A stretch of 64,000 nt of DNA from an uncultured SAR202 cluster bacterium (GTDB lineage: Bacteria; Chloroflexota; Dehalococcoidia; Lucifugimonadales; Lucifugimonadaceae). A program made the translations under genes and the position numbers. A model generated the notes under the pieces. That model was not told the DNA's origin. It searched no databases and was given only the letters and a program-made list of their open reading frames with translations. How positions within the stretch are numbered: the first letter of the stretch is position 1; each line of letters begins with the position of its first letter. Below are positions 1 to 8,308 of the stretch, one piece after another. Location of the stretch: assembly GCA_902620405.1 (NCBI GenBank), contig CACNIC010000003.1:1-64000 (forward strand), read 5' to 3'.

Positions 1-396
1 AATAAATTCATTTGCCTTGACTCCAGCTATATAGATATCAAACTTAGTTTCTTCTGGAACACCTGGACCAATATCAATATGGTATTTGGCATCTATAGGG
101 TCACCATAAAAAGTTTTAAATTCAAATTGACCTTCGTCAACTTCAACTTGCTTCCCATCGACTGAAACTGTTTGTTTCTGATTTACAAATATTACCTCAA
201 TAAAATCAATTGCGGTTTCAATCTCAGATAATGATTTTCCATTAACGTTAATCTCCCCTTGATAATGCACAAACTTAGGTAAAAAATTGAAATTCATATT
301 AGGTGTATGATTATCTGCTTTTAAGTTTAATGTATCAAAACCTGTGGTAATTAAGACCATTAAAACAAAAATTTTAAGAAAATTTTTAAACATCAT
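1..396 (-). CDS. Small secreted protein with VNG-type beta-sandwich domain, C-terminus cut by window edge
   Basis: Translating the minus strand from ATG at 396 gives 132 open codons running off the window start. Residues 4-20 form a hydrophobic signal peptide or N-terminal anchor with no lipobox Cys. The mature part has the pattern YQGEINVNG near residue 45 and ends FDIYIAGVKANEF, like the beta-sandwich repeats with G-x-V-x-VNG at the start and F-x-V-x-G-x-x-A at the end that are common in secreted Chloroflexota and archaeal proteins. This placement is from memory and unverified. The lipoprotein at 9748-10140 has the same layout. It lies just beyond the terminator of the S-layer-like gene, on the same strand. 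Function unknown; probably a cell-surface or periplasmic structural protein. Confidence 0.6.
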   Translation of the reverse strand, partial: MMFKNFLKIFVLMVLITTGFDTLNLKADNHTPNMNFNFLPKFVHYQGEINVNGKSLSEIETAIDFIEVIFVNQKQTVSVDGKQVEVDEGQFEFKTFYGDPIDAKYHIDIGPGVPEETKFDIYIAGVKANEFI

Positions 397-441
397 TTAA
401 TTATATCAGATAAATAAAAAGTAATTTTAATAAACAAAATA

Positions 442-471
442 AGAAAGAGCCCTCGAAGGAGGGCTCTTTCT
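442..471 (-). terminator. Intrinsic terminator of the S-layer-like gene
   Basis: A perfect 13-bp stem (442-454 with 459-471) closes a GAAG tetraloop. Read on the minus strand it lies 22 bases past the stop codon of the S-layer-like gene and is followed by TATTTTGTTTATT. The stem includes GAGCCCTC/GAGGGCTC, striking in such AT-rich DNA. It is the only textbook hairpin terminator I can see in the window. Confidence 0.85.
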
Positions 472-492
472 GAATAGACTTTCTAATTTGTC

Positions 493-3400
493 CTACGGAG
501 CTGGTGGAACAATCGGTAAGATTGAACCGTCAGCTGCTGGAACAATGTAGATCCATAATCCTTCACCAGTACTTACGTTACCAGCTTGAAGAACTTCTAC
601 GAATTTAAGGTCAGTAGTGTTGTATTCGTACACGATGTCGTGTCCGCCTGCAACAGTGTCCTTTAAGTCACCGAAGTACTCATTAGCAGTAGCTATTGTA
701 GTACCATCAGCACCTTCTGTATTAGCTCTTGTTACATCACTAACACCAACGAAGTTCCAACCTGCCACTGTAGGTATAGTTACTACTGCTGGAGGGGAAC
801 CTGCAGATGGAGCAACCGGACCTGTTAGTGCAACGGATTGACTTTCAAAGTTGTTGTTGTGTACCCAGTAACCATGTCCTGAGTGAATTTCTGTTAACGA
901 TCCAACGAATTTACCTGAACCTGAGTCTTTAGTTGCGCTCGACCAAGTGTGATCAGAGTACGATAGTACCATGTCTACACCAGAGTTCGAGAACACACTA
1001 TCAATTGCTGGATTAACTGGGTCAGATGGTACTGACTTAGCATTCCAACCTGCTAATAGTGATAACTTAAAGTCTTTTCTAGCAGCAACGCTGAATTTTC
1101 TTGTAAGTATGCTACTTACGTTACCAGCATAGTCAGTTGCTTTAGACACAATAGTGTGTTCGCCAGCAGCTAGATCTGAACTAGGTACGTAGTAGAATTT
1201 CTTGTTATCAGTAGTTGAGAGGTCTCCACTAATATCAACTCCATCAAGTGTAGCTGTATTAAGTGTTACTTTCGTAGCCTCTTGAGAACTGTAATCAAGA
1301 ACAATGTATGGCTTAGTTTGAGTTGTTGTTGAGCCTGCAGTAGGAGTAATAGTCAACTGAGGAGCAGTATCATCCAACATGAATCTCATGTAACTTGATG
1401 TTGATGAGATCGATCCGTGGATAGTAATGTTTCCTTGAGTTGCTTTGTCCGTAGCAGTTACTACAACTGTTTTTTCACCGTCATATCCTGGAGTACCAGA
1501 ACCTGCGCTAATAGTGTACTTAAATGTTTTAGTACCTTGCGCAGTCATACTTGCATCTAAGATAACTGCAGCTGAATCACCATCTACTGTTGCAGATGAT
1601 GCTGGTGTTCTGCTGTTACCATTTCGATCATTGACGAATGTTGTAGCAGGTGGGTCTGAAGACACATCAAGTGTCCTGATGTTGTAATCATCAACATCTA
1701 CAGGATTAGTTGATGGTCCACCACAAGTATCTACAGCACCACAAGTTCCATAGTAAGAGTTAGTTTGTTGTGTTGTACCCTTACCAGCTTTAGCCATTCC
1801 AAGGTCGTATACATCAACCTTAGGGTTAGAAACTAGTTCTTCGTCAGTAGTTACGGTCAGAGTAATACTACTCTTAGTTAAGTCACTCGCACCTTCAAGT
1901 GCAGCAGATCCTGTACCTGTACCACCAGATAGTGTAGCAGTAACAGATGGGTGAATCTTGTCAGTAGCGTTAGCTAATGAACCTGTTGAAGTTGAGTTAC
2001 CTGCTATATCAGAAACTGATCCAACAAGCGCAACTTTTGGCGTGTTGTCAGCTGACATAGAAGCTCCTAATGTTAAGAATACCTGTTTAGGTAGTGCTGA
2101 ATGTATTACAGCCTCATTAGGAGTGTGTGTAGTTCCATCATCAAATGTGATTTGGAAGTCAGTAGCATCGATGTCTGTAATATTACCATCAAACTCTACA
2201 ACCATTGCGTTAGCTTTAGTTGAAGTATGTTTGTGAGTCTTATTTTTTGAATCGATACTTGTGTCCCACCACCAGCCAGTGTAAGCAGCTGAAATTGATG
2301 GAAGTTTTTGGTCAATTTTAACGTGGTGTGCACCGTATTTATCCAATACACCTGCGCTAGCAGTTGAAGATGAGTCAGTGTAACCAACGTTACCTGCCAA
2401 GTCTGTTGCAACACCCTGGAAGTCAATCCAGTGGTCAACAGGAGTAGATGCTCCCAAAGGAAGAGCTGAACCTGGCGTGTAAGTGTAAGTCAAACTTGAT
2501 ACACCATCTGATGAAGTACCTCTGTTAACAGTAACAGAAGCAGCTGTCCTTGCAACACTACTTTCATCTGTAGATGAACCTAATGTGATGTCACCACCAG
2601 TAAGTGTGAATAGCGATGAAACTAACCAGTCACCACCGGCACAGTCTACACCAGATCCTCTGGCAGTACATGTGTTACCCGAATGAATAGCACTAGTAGT
2701 CATAACATCGACACCATTACCACCAACTGATCCATCCTCACCAGAATTGTTCTGTTCAGAACCTTCTTGAAGTATCAAAAGCGCACCACTAACATCAAGA
2801 CCTGATGCAGCTTCAGTAGCTGTAAGGCTAAATGTTGGAGTTCGTGTTTGATTCTCAGAAGAGTGTGCAGGTGAGTTAACTTCTACAGTAGGAACTGTAG
2901 CATCAACTTTTGCAGACACTTCTCTCTTTTGGTTAGTATTTGAATCTGCGTCAGACGCATCATTGTATTCTGCATAAACAGTTCCACCATCTTTTACTGC
3001 AAGAGTAGAAGTTTGTGATGTAGCTGCTCTACCAGAACCACTTGCACAGTCATCAGCACATGGCGCCTCTGCGTGAGAGTTACCAAAAGATCCTACTGGG
3101 TAAGTAGATTGATCGCCCGTTGCTGTAAGTACAATTCCTGTACCATCTGCAACTGATTGTTGCATACCAAAAGGCATTTCAGTGTTTTCGTTATCAAATA
3201 GGTTAACTATTCCATTGAACACACCAGTATTTCTACCAGTTTCAGTCAATAAAATGTCAATTGCATTTGATTTAGAAACAACACCACTCCATACTTTCGC
3301 AGTAGTTGTGTTAATTCTAGATGTTTTCCATTGAACTAAACCAGCAATAACGTTTGTTTCAGCTAGAGTAATATCAATTACTGCACTATCACCGTCTTCA

Positions 3401-4359
3401 TTACCTGCTTGCCATTTTGAAGCAGCTTCAGCAATTGAAGAAGGAGTAGAGATCTGAATTTGCGCAGAAACACCAGCAACTGGGTCACCCGCAGAACCAA
3501 GTAATGAAACTGATACTAATGATGTAGTAGCTGTACTACATTTTGGAGAATCATTGAACGCACCCATAAGTGCTGCTTCAGTTGCAGCTGCTCCACTAGC
3601 AGCTACCCTGGCATATGTCAGTCCATTTGAGTTCAATTTAACTCTACCTAGAGTAGATGTTGCAGCAGCAGCATCAGTTCTGGCATTAGCAGTTGTTGCA
3701 CCAGTAGCGAAACCTATAATTACTGTTCCGTCTAACAATGTGTCACCAGTAGCTTTATTGATGTCACCAGCTGATGAATTTGGAACATCGTGGAATCCAC
3801 TACCAAGCCACCTACATGCAAATGTAAGGTCTTGACCGTTTACAACTCCGTCACCATTGTTATCAATGATAGGAATAGCATATTCTTTTTTACCAGTGTC
3901 TCCAATTTCGTCAGAGTAATTAGTTATAAGTGTACTTGAAGTTGAGTGGCCACCTTTTAAGATGATTACCGTACTCTTGACGACAGCTGAGTTAAGGTCA
4001 GCATCGACAACTTCAATTACAAGTTGGTTAGATCCAGACATGATGTGTCTACCTGTCGAAGTAAATGTAGCATAAAGCGTTTTGCCTGATCCTACGTAAC
4101 TTGGAGTAGTACCACCATATGTGGAAGCTAACTTAGACGGACTCGTAGCAGTAGATAGTTTAGACCAATTGTTAACCAAGTTGATCGAACCTGTTGTTGC
4201 TGCTTGAGCCGTATCGGTTTGTTGATTAAGTCCTATTACAGAAGCAACCACTAATAGCATAGCGGCCATTCCACCTAAGACTCTTGCAGAGATGATCTTT
4301 TTCACTCTGTTTTCCCCCTTTACCTTTATTCCGGATTCTTCTTTAGACGCTAAGGTCAT
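493..4359 (-). CDS. Large secreted S-layer-like surface protein with Ig-like domains and two C-terminal AGWN domains
   Basis: A protein of 1288 residues. Residues 1-53 form a long signal peptide: basic n-region KVKGENRVKK, hydrophobic MAAMLLVVASVIG, probable cleavage after AQA (51-53). The rest is rich in Ser, Thr, Ala, Gly and Asp and poor in Lys. It contains a calcium-loop-like DNNGDGVVNGQD (166-177), several Ig/cadherin-like stretches of the type ATDLAGNV, SDIAGNS and DYAGNVS, and two C-terminal modules (about 1097-1180 and 1197-1280), each starting AGWN and ending GYWV or GLWIY. That layout resembles S-layer or surface proteins of Dehalococcoidia-type Chloroflexota (family recollection). 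GC is about 40 percent, well above neighbours. GGAG lies 7 bases before the ATG at 4359. It probably forms or anchors to the outer cell layer. The exact family is unproven. Confidence 0.75.
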   Translation of the reverse strand: MTLASKEESGIKVKGENRVKKIISARVLGGMAAMLLVVASVIGLNQQTDTAQAATTGSINLVNNWSKLSTATSPSKLASTYGGTTPSYVGSGKTLYATFTSTGRHIMSGSNQLVIEVVDADLNSAVVKSTVIILKGGHSTSSTLITNYSDEIGDTGKKEYAIPIIDNNGDGVVNGQDLTFACRWLGSGFHDVPNSSAGDINKATGDTLLDGTVIIGFATGATTANARTDAAAATSTLGRVKLNSNGLTYARVAASGAAATEAALMGAFNDSPKCSTATTSLVSVSLLGSAGDPVAGVSAQIQISTPSSIAEAASKWQAGNEDGDSAVIDITLAETNVIAGLVQWKTSRINTTTAKVWSGVVSKSNAIDILLTETGRNTGVFNGIVNLFDNENTEMPFGMQQSVADGTGIVLTATGDQSTYPVGSFGNSHAEAPCADDCASGSGRAATSQTSTLAVKDGGTVYAEYNDASDADSNTNQKREVSAKVDATVPTVEVNSPAHSSENQTRTPTFSLTATEAASGLDVSGALLILQEGSEQNNSGEDGSVGGNGVDVMTTSAIHSGNTCTARGSGVDCAGGDWLVSSLFTLTGGDITLGSSTDESSVARTAASVTVNRGTSSDGVSSLTYTYTPGSALPLGASTPVDHWIDFQGVATDLAGNVGYTDSSSTASAGVLDKYGAHHVKIDQKLPSISAAYTGWWWDTSIDSKNKTHKHTSTKANAMVVEFDGNITDIDATDFQITFDDGTTHTPNEAVIHSALPKQVFLTLGASMSADNTPKVALVGSVSDIAGNSTSTGSLANATDKIHPSVTATLSGGTGTGSAALEGASDLTKSSITLTVTTDEELVSNPKVDVYDLGMAKAGKGTTQQTNSYYGTCGAVDTCGGPSTNPVDVDDYNIRTLDVSSDPPATTFVNDRNGNSRTPASSATVDGDSAAVILDASMTAQGTKTFKYTISAGSGTPGYDGEKTVVVTATDKATQGNITIHGSISSTSSYMRFMLDDTAPQLTITPTAGSTTTQTKPYIVLDYSSQEATKVTLNTATLDGVDISGDLSTTDNKKFYYVPSSDLAAGEHTIVSKATDYAGNVSSILTRKFSVAARKDFKLSLLAGWNAKSVPSDPVNPAIDSVFSNSGVDMVLSYSDHTWSSATKDSGSGKFVGSLTEIHSGHGYWVHNNNFESQSVALTGPVAPSAGSPPAVVTIPTVAGWNFVGVSDVTRANTEGADGTTIATANEYFGDLKDTVAGGHDIVYEYNTTDLKFVEVLQAGNVSTGEGLWIYIVPAADGSILPIVPPAP

Positions 4360-4383
4360 AATAAGTCTCCTTTTTAATCCCTA

Positions 4384-4408
4384 CGTGCCAGTTAGAAACC
4401 CGGACACG
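4384..4408 (-). other. Hairpin in the leader of the S-layer-like mRNA
   Basis: CGTGCC (4384-4389) can pair with GG-A-CACG (4402-4408) with one bulged base and a 12-base loop. It sits 25 bases upstream of the start codon, just before the ribosome binding site. It may stabilise the transcript or control access to the start. It matches no riboswitch class I recognise. Confidence 0.35.
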
Positions 4409-4530
4409 ATACGGTTGTTGTTTATTTACTTTTTTTGCAACTAATTAAAAAGTTGTTTTAAATAAGAAGCGTCTGGTTTACCTTAGTCGCAACTAGAAAA
4501 CGTCAGACAATACGCCTGCTTATCGTACAG

Positions 4531-4559
4531 ATAATTTCATAACATAGTATGTATGTCAA
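4531..4559 (-). promoter_or_regulatory. Promoter of the S-layer-like gene (proximal)
   Basis: On the minus strand TTGACA (4559-4554) is followed after 17 bases by AATTAT (4536-4531), four of six matches to the sigma-70 -10 box. Transcription would start near 4524 and give a leader of about 165 bases. Confidence 0.5.
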
Positions 4560-4659
4560 GTTATTATCAACAACATTTTATTAAATTTTTATTTCTGGTT
4601 AAAAATTATGTGTAAAGCTAGCTAATACTTTTCACGCATTTTACCAAATTTAAATTAAG

Positions 4660-4687
4660 GGTATAGGTTGTCCCGACTAATTGTCAA
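4660..4687 (-). promoter_or_regulatory. Promoter of the S-layer-like gene (distal)
   Basis: On the minus strand TTGACA (4687-4682), 16 bases, then TATACC (4665-4660). It lies in the 413-base gap between rho and the S-layer-like gene (4360-4772), which otherwise holds AT-rich DNA with no ORF. Two exact TTGACA boxes in one gap suggest the gene is transcribed strongly and independently of rho. Confidence 0.45.
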
Positions 4688-4772
4688 CGATAAAAACCCT
4701 TTTTTTTTAAAAAAAACATCTAAATACACAAATTTTTAATATTTTGTAAAAAAAAGGATGAAATTTACCCAA

Positions 4773-6146
4773 TTAATCCTTAATCCAACTTTCTACTTTT
4801 AAGAAATCTGCATTTGAACTTGTTTTTCCCATTGCTTTAAGAATTTTTTGAGTCAAGGCAGTCGGATCAGTCGCTGCATCAGAGTGTGAATTTGATAAAG
4901 CAATCATTCTTCTAAGTAATGTTACTTGCTTGAGTGCATACTCATCTAATAAGTTAGCTTCATTTCTGGTTCCGCTCTTGGATATCTCTATTGCTGGCCA
5001 AACTCTTTGCTCAGATAACCTTCTATCTAAATGAAGCTCCATGTTTCCAGTGCCCTTAAATTCTTCATATATTAAGTCATCTAATCTGCTACCTGTATCA
5101 ACAAGACATGTTGCAATAATTGTTAAGCTTCCATGTTCTTCAAAATTTCTTGCTGCTCCAAAAAATTGTTTTGGAGGGTACAGTGCCAATGGATCCATTC
5201 CTCCTGACAATGTTCTGCCACTACTTTGAGTATTCAAGTTATGTGCCCTGGCTAATCTAGTTAAACTATCAAGTAGTACAACAACGTCCTTTCCAGATTC
5301 AACAGATCTTTTTGCTTCAATAATTGCTTTTTCAGCAGTTTTACAATGATCTTCAACTGGTTCATCAAAAGTTGAACTAAATACCTTGCCTTCAACAGAT
5401 CTTTTCATATCTGTTACTTCTTCAGGTCTTTCACCAATTAGAGCAACAAATAATTCAACATCTGGATTATTTTTAGTTATTCCATGTGCAATATCTTTTA
5501 ATAAAATAGTTTTTCCTGCTTTTGGGGGAGCTACAATTAGAGCTCTTTGGCCTTTACCAATTGGCGAAAAAATATCAATAAGTCTTGTTGAAAAAGGTTT
5601 ATTTCCAGTTTCAAGTGTTAGCCTTTCGTTCGGGTAAATTGGAGTAAGTTTTTCAAAAACTGGTCTTTGTTTCATTTGGGTTGATTCAGGGTCAAAACCA
5701 TTAACCATCTCAACTTTAGTTAGACCATAATATTTTTCCTTATCTTTTGGCTGCCTAACTTGACCAGATACTTTGTCACCTTGTCTTAAATTAAATCTTC
5801 TTACTTGAGATTGTGAAACATAAATGTCATCAGTATTATCATCAGTATCCGGATTCCTTAAGAAACCATAACCATCATTTAAAATATCTAAAATTCCAAA
5901 TCCTAATAGTAAGTCTTCTTTTTGCGCTAAATGAGCAAGGACTGGAAGAACAATATTTACTCTTTCGGAATCATCTGCATTTTCAGGAATTTCAACTTTT
6001 TCTTTTTTTGCAAATTTAACAAGATCATCAAGAGCCATTTCATCAATGCCATTTTTTTTAAGCAAACTATCATTATTATTTGATGATTTATCAACATCTT
6101 TTTTTGATGTTGTTTTATTTGTTGAAGTTTTTTTAGTTGTAGCCAA
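4773..6146 (-). CDS. rho: Transcription termination factor Rho
   Basis: A 457-residue RNA-dependent ATPase that ends transcripts. The N-terminal 35 residues are a Lys/Thr/Ser/Asn-rich tail, then a Rho N-domain, a cold-shock RNA-binding domain (about 80-150, with [10 protein letters not shown] and [12 protein letters not shown]) and the RecA-like motor with Walker A APPKAGKT (206-213) and Walker [12 protein letters not shown]. The Q-loop region [21 protein letters not shown] is of the usual type. The basic-polar N-terminal extension is moderate, unlike the very long inserts of actinobacterial Rho. No clear intrinsic terminator follows; the S-layer-like gene lies 413 bases downstream on the same strand. 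Rho is likely important here given the near absence of hairpin terminators in the window. Confidence 0.97.
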   Translation of the reverse strand: MATTKKTSTNKTTSKKDVDKSSNNNDSLLKKNGIDEMALDDLVKFAKKEKVEIPENADDSERVNIVLPVLAHLAQKEDLLLGFGILDILNDGYGFLRNPDTDDNTDDIYVSQSQVRRFNLRQGDKVSGQVRQPKDKEKYYGLTKVEMVNGFDPESTQMKQRPVFEKLTPIYPNERLTLETGNKPFSTRLIDIFSPIGKGQRALIVAPPKAGKTILLKDIAHGITKNNPDVELFVALIGERPEEVTDMKRSVEGKVFSSTFDEPVEDHCKTAEKAIIEAKRSVESGKDVVVLLDSLTRLARAHNLNTQSSGRTLSGGMDPLALYPPKQFFGAARNFEEHGSLTIIATCLVDTGSRLDDLIYEEFKGTGNMELHLDRRLSEQRVWPAIEISKSGTRNEANLLDEYALKQVTLLRRMIALSNSHSDAATDPTALTQKILKAMGKTSSNADFLKVESWIKD

Positions 6147-6264
6147 TTTTAAAAAATTATTTGAAAGCCCTTATTAGTTTAAAAATGTGATAACTGTCAA
6201 ATAGGGCATGTCGACGAATTCGACAATAATTATATTATATGAAAAAAAAATTAGTATGCAAATT

Positions 6265-7893
6265 TTATTGAATCAATCTTATTTGATCTCCCTCAACAAC
6301 AGTTTCATTTACTGCGGAAACAAATCCGTAAAATAATGGGTGAGGTCTGTCAGGTCTTGATAAAAACTCTGGATGAAATTGACTGCCAATCATAAATGGG
6401 TGATTAGAGACTTCCATAATTTCTACAAGGTTTCCATCAGGTGAAGTTCCTGAAGCAAATAATCCACTTTTTTCCAGCTTAGCCCTATATTCATTGTTAA
6501 CTTCATATCTATGCCTGTGCCTTTCAACAATTTCATTATTGTTGTAACAACTAAAAACTTTGGATTTCTTGTCAATAACACAAGGATAATTTCCTAACCT
6601 CATACTCGCTCCAGTTTCTTTTAATTTCATTTGCCCAGGGAGAAAATCAATAACATGGTTTTTAGAATTCTGATCAAACTCAGAAGAGTTTGCATCATGT
6701 AGATTCAAAACATTTCTTGAATACTCTATTACCATTATTTGCATACCTAAACATAAACCTAAATAGGGAATATTTTTTGTTCTTGCATAGTTAGCGCATT
6801 TAACCATTCCATCTATACCTCTTGGTCCAAAACCTCCAGGGATTACAATTCCTGAAAGTCTACCTAATACCTTCGCAATATCTTCATCATTAATTTCATC
6901 AGATGATATCCAGTCGATATTTAAATTTAATTCTTGATTAACTGCAGCGTGCAAGAGTGCTTCTTTTACAGAAAGATATGAATCTTCAAGAGAAGTATAT
7001 TTTCCAATAATACCAATGTTTAAATTTTTTTTATCATCCCTTATTATTGAGACCATTTTCTTCCATAGCTCTAAATCAGATTTATTTTTTTTAAGGTTTA
7101 AAAATTCTGAAATTTTGTCTCCTATTTCTTGGCTCTCAAGAGTAATAGGCACTGCATAAATTGTATCAAGGGTTTCTAATGAAAATATTCTTTGGAGTTT
7201 AACATCGCAATGCAATGAAAGTTTACTTTTAATTCCGTTATCAAATTCTTCATCACTCCTGCATACCAAAAAATCTGGCTGAATACCCATTGCTCTTAAC
7301 GCATTTACACTATGTTGAGTAGGCTTTGTTTTTACTTCACCAGTAGCACCAAGCTTTGGGAGCAAAGTTAAATGCATAAAAAGAGTATTTTCTTGACCGA
7401 ATTCACTTCTAATTTGCCTAATAGCTTCAATAAATGGCTGGCCTTCTATGTCACCAACAGTACCTCCAACTTCTACAATCATGACTTCTGCATTAGTCTC
7501 TTCAGAGGCTTTAAAAATCTTATCTTTAATTAAATCGGTTACATGAGGAATAGTTTGTATTGTTCCACCTAGATATTTTCCTTCTCTTTCATTTTCAATA
7601 ATTTCTCTGTAAATTCCTCCTGCAGTGAAACTAGAAAACTTGTTTAGTTCTTCATCAATGAATCTTTCATAATGCCCTAAATCTAAATCAGTTTCTGATC
7701 CATCAGCTGTCACAAATACTTCACCATGCTGGAATGGGGACATAGTACCTGGGTCTACATTAAGGTATGGATCAAGTTTCATTATGGAGACGTTAATGTC
7801 CTTGTTCTTTAGTATTCTCCCAATAGATGCTGAAACGATTCCCTTACCAAGGGAACTAACAACTCCTCCTGTTACAAAGATATACTTTGTCAA
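6265..7893 (-). CDS. pyrG: CTP synthase
   Basis: 542 residues, full length. It makes CTP from UTP, ATP and glutamine. The N-terminal synthetase domain opens with KYIFVTGGVVSSLGKG and carries KLDPYLNVDPGTM and the EVGGTVGDIE motif. The C-terminal class I glutamine amidotransferase domain has PGGFGPRG, the nucleophile Cys381 in GLCLGMQ and the FHPEF motif near the end. It lies upstream of rho on the same strand (118-base gap) and is divergent from gatC across about 100 bases. Start chosen as the ATG giving the conserved N-terminus. Confidence 0.97.
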   Translation of the reverse strand: MTKYIFVTGGVVSSLGKGIVSASIGRILKNKDINVSIMKLDPYLNVDPGTMSPFQHGEVFVTADGSETDLDLGHYERFIDEELNKFSSFTAGGIYREIIENEREGKYLGGTIQTIPHVTDLIKDKIFKASEETNAEVMIVEVGGTVGDIEGQPFIEAIRQIRSEFGQENTLFMHLTLLPKLGATGEVKTKPTQHSVNALRAMGIQPDFLVCRSDEEFDNGIKSKLSLHCDVKLQRIFSLETLDTIYAVPITLESQEIGDKISEFLNLKKNKSDLELWKKMVSIIRDDKKNLNIGIIGKYTSLEDSYLSVKEALLHAAVNQELNLNIDWISSDEINDEDIAKVLGRLSGIVIPGGFGPRGIDGMVKCANYARTKNIPYLGLCLGMQIMVIEYSRNVLNLHDANSSEFDQNSKNHVIDFLPGQMKLKETGASMRLGNYPCVIDKKSKVFSCYNNNEIVERHRHRYEVNNEYRAKLEKSGLFASGTSPDGNLVEIMEVSNHPFMIGSQFHPEFLSRPDRPHPLFYGFVSAVNETVVEGDQIRLIQ

Positions 7894-7974
7894 AACTTTC
7901 CTTCTTTAATATTCAAGGTTTCCCGTCTGCCTACATATTCATTCTAAGAATTATAAGTATTCTCTGTCAATTGT

Positions 7975-7983
7975 TGATATAAT
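7975..7983 (+). promoter_or_regulatory. Extended -10 promoter of gatCA, nearly leaderless
   Basis: TGATATAAT (7975-7983) is a perfect extended -10 element (TGn-TATAAT). No TTGACA-like -35 is visible, as expected for this class. The ATG of gatC is at 7995, so transcription from about 7990 would leave about five untranslated bases, and there is no Shine-Dalgarno sequence before the ATG. Confidence 0.5.
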
Positions 7984-7994
7984 AATTTCTAGCC

Positions 7995-8306
7995 ATGAAC
8001 ACAGATAACAATAATTTAAATATCGAAAATTTGGCAGAATTAGCCAAAATCAATTTATCATCAGACGAACTTGAAAGATACAAGGATCAAATTAAAAATA
8101 TTATTAACTATTTTTCATCTCTCAAAAATATAGAAACTGAGAGCTTTAACTTAAATTATTGGGAAATTGATGATAACAAAGTTGTTGAATTGGAAAATTT
8201 AAGAACTGATGAAATAAAAAATTCTTTTGAAAATAAGGAAATTTTTCAAAATGCACCAGAAAATGAAAATGGTTTTTTAAAAATTAGAAAAATTCTTGAT
8301 AGGTAA
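7995..8306 (+). CDS. gatC: Asp-tRNA(Asn)/Glu-tRNA(Gln) amidotransferase subunit C
   Basis: 103 residues, typical for GatC, the small subunit that wraps GatA and GatB in the transamidosome. It shows the pattern LAELAKINLSSDELERYKDQIKNII (in two parts), then FSSLKNIETE, and the usual acidic C-terminal half ending with a short conserved tail. It precedes gatA by two bases, the common order C-A-B, but gatB is not in this window. A nearly leaderless transcript is likely. Its sequence is diverged, so the call rests partly on the gatA neighbour. Confidence 0.85.
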   Translation: MNTDNNNLNIENLAELAKINLSSDELERYKDQIKNIINYFSSLKNIETESFNLNYWEIDDNKVVELENLRTDEIKNSFENKEIFQNAPENENGFLKIRKILDR

Positions 8307-8308
8307 AA

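Noticed and set aside
617..3835. Several plus-strand open frames opposite the S-layer-like gene
   Set aside because: They are antisense shadows produced by Ser/Thr/Ala-rich codons, with no ribosome binding sites or recognisable domains.
6195..6200. TTGACA on the minus strand between pyrG and rho
   Set aside because: No acceptable -10 at 16-18 bases (CTAATA or TAATAA only), so not listed as a promoter.
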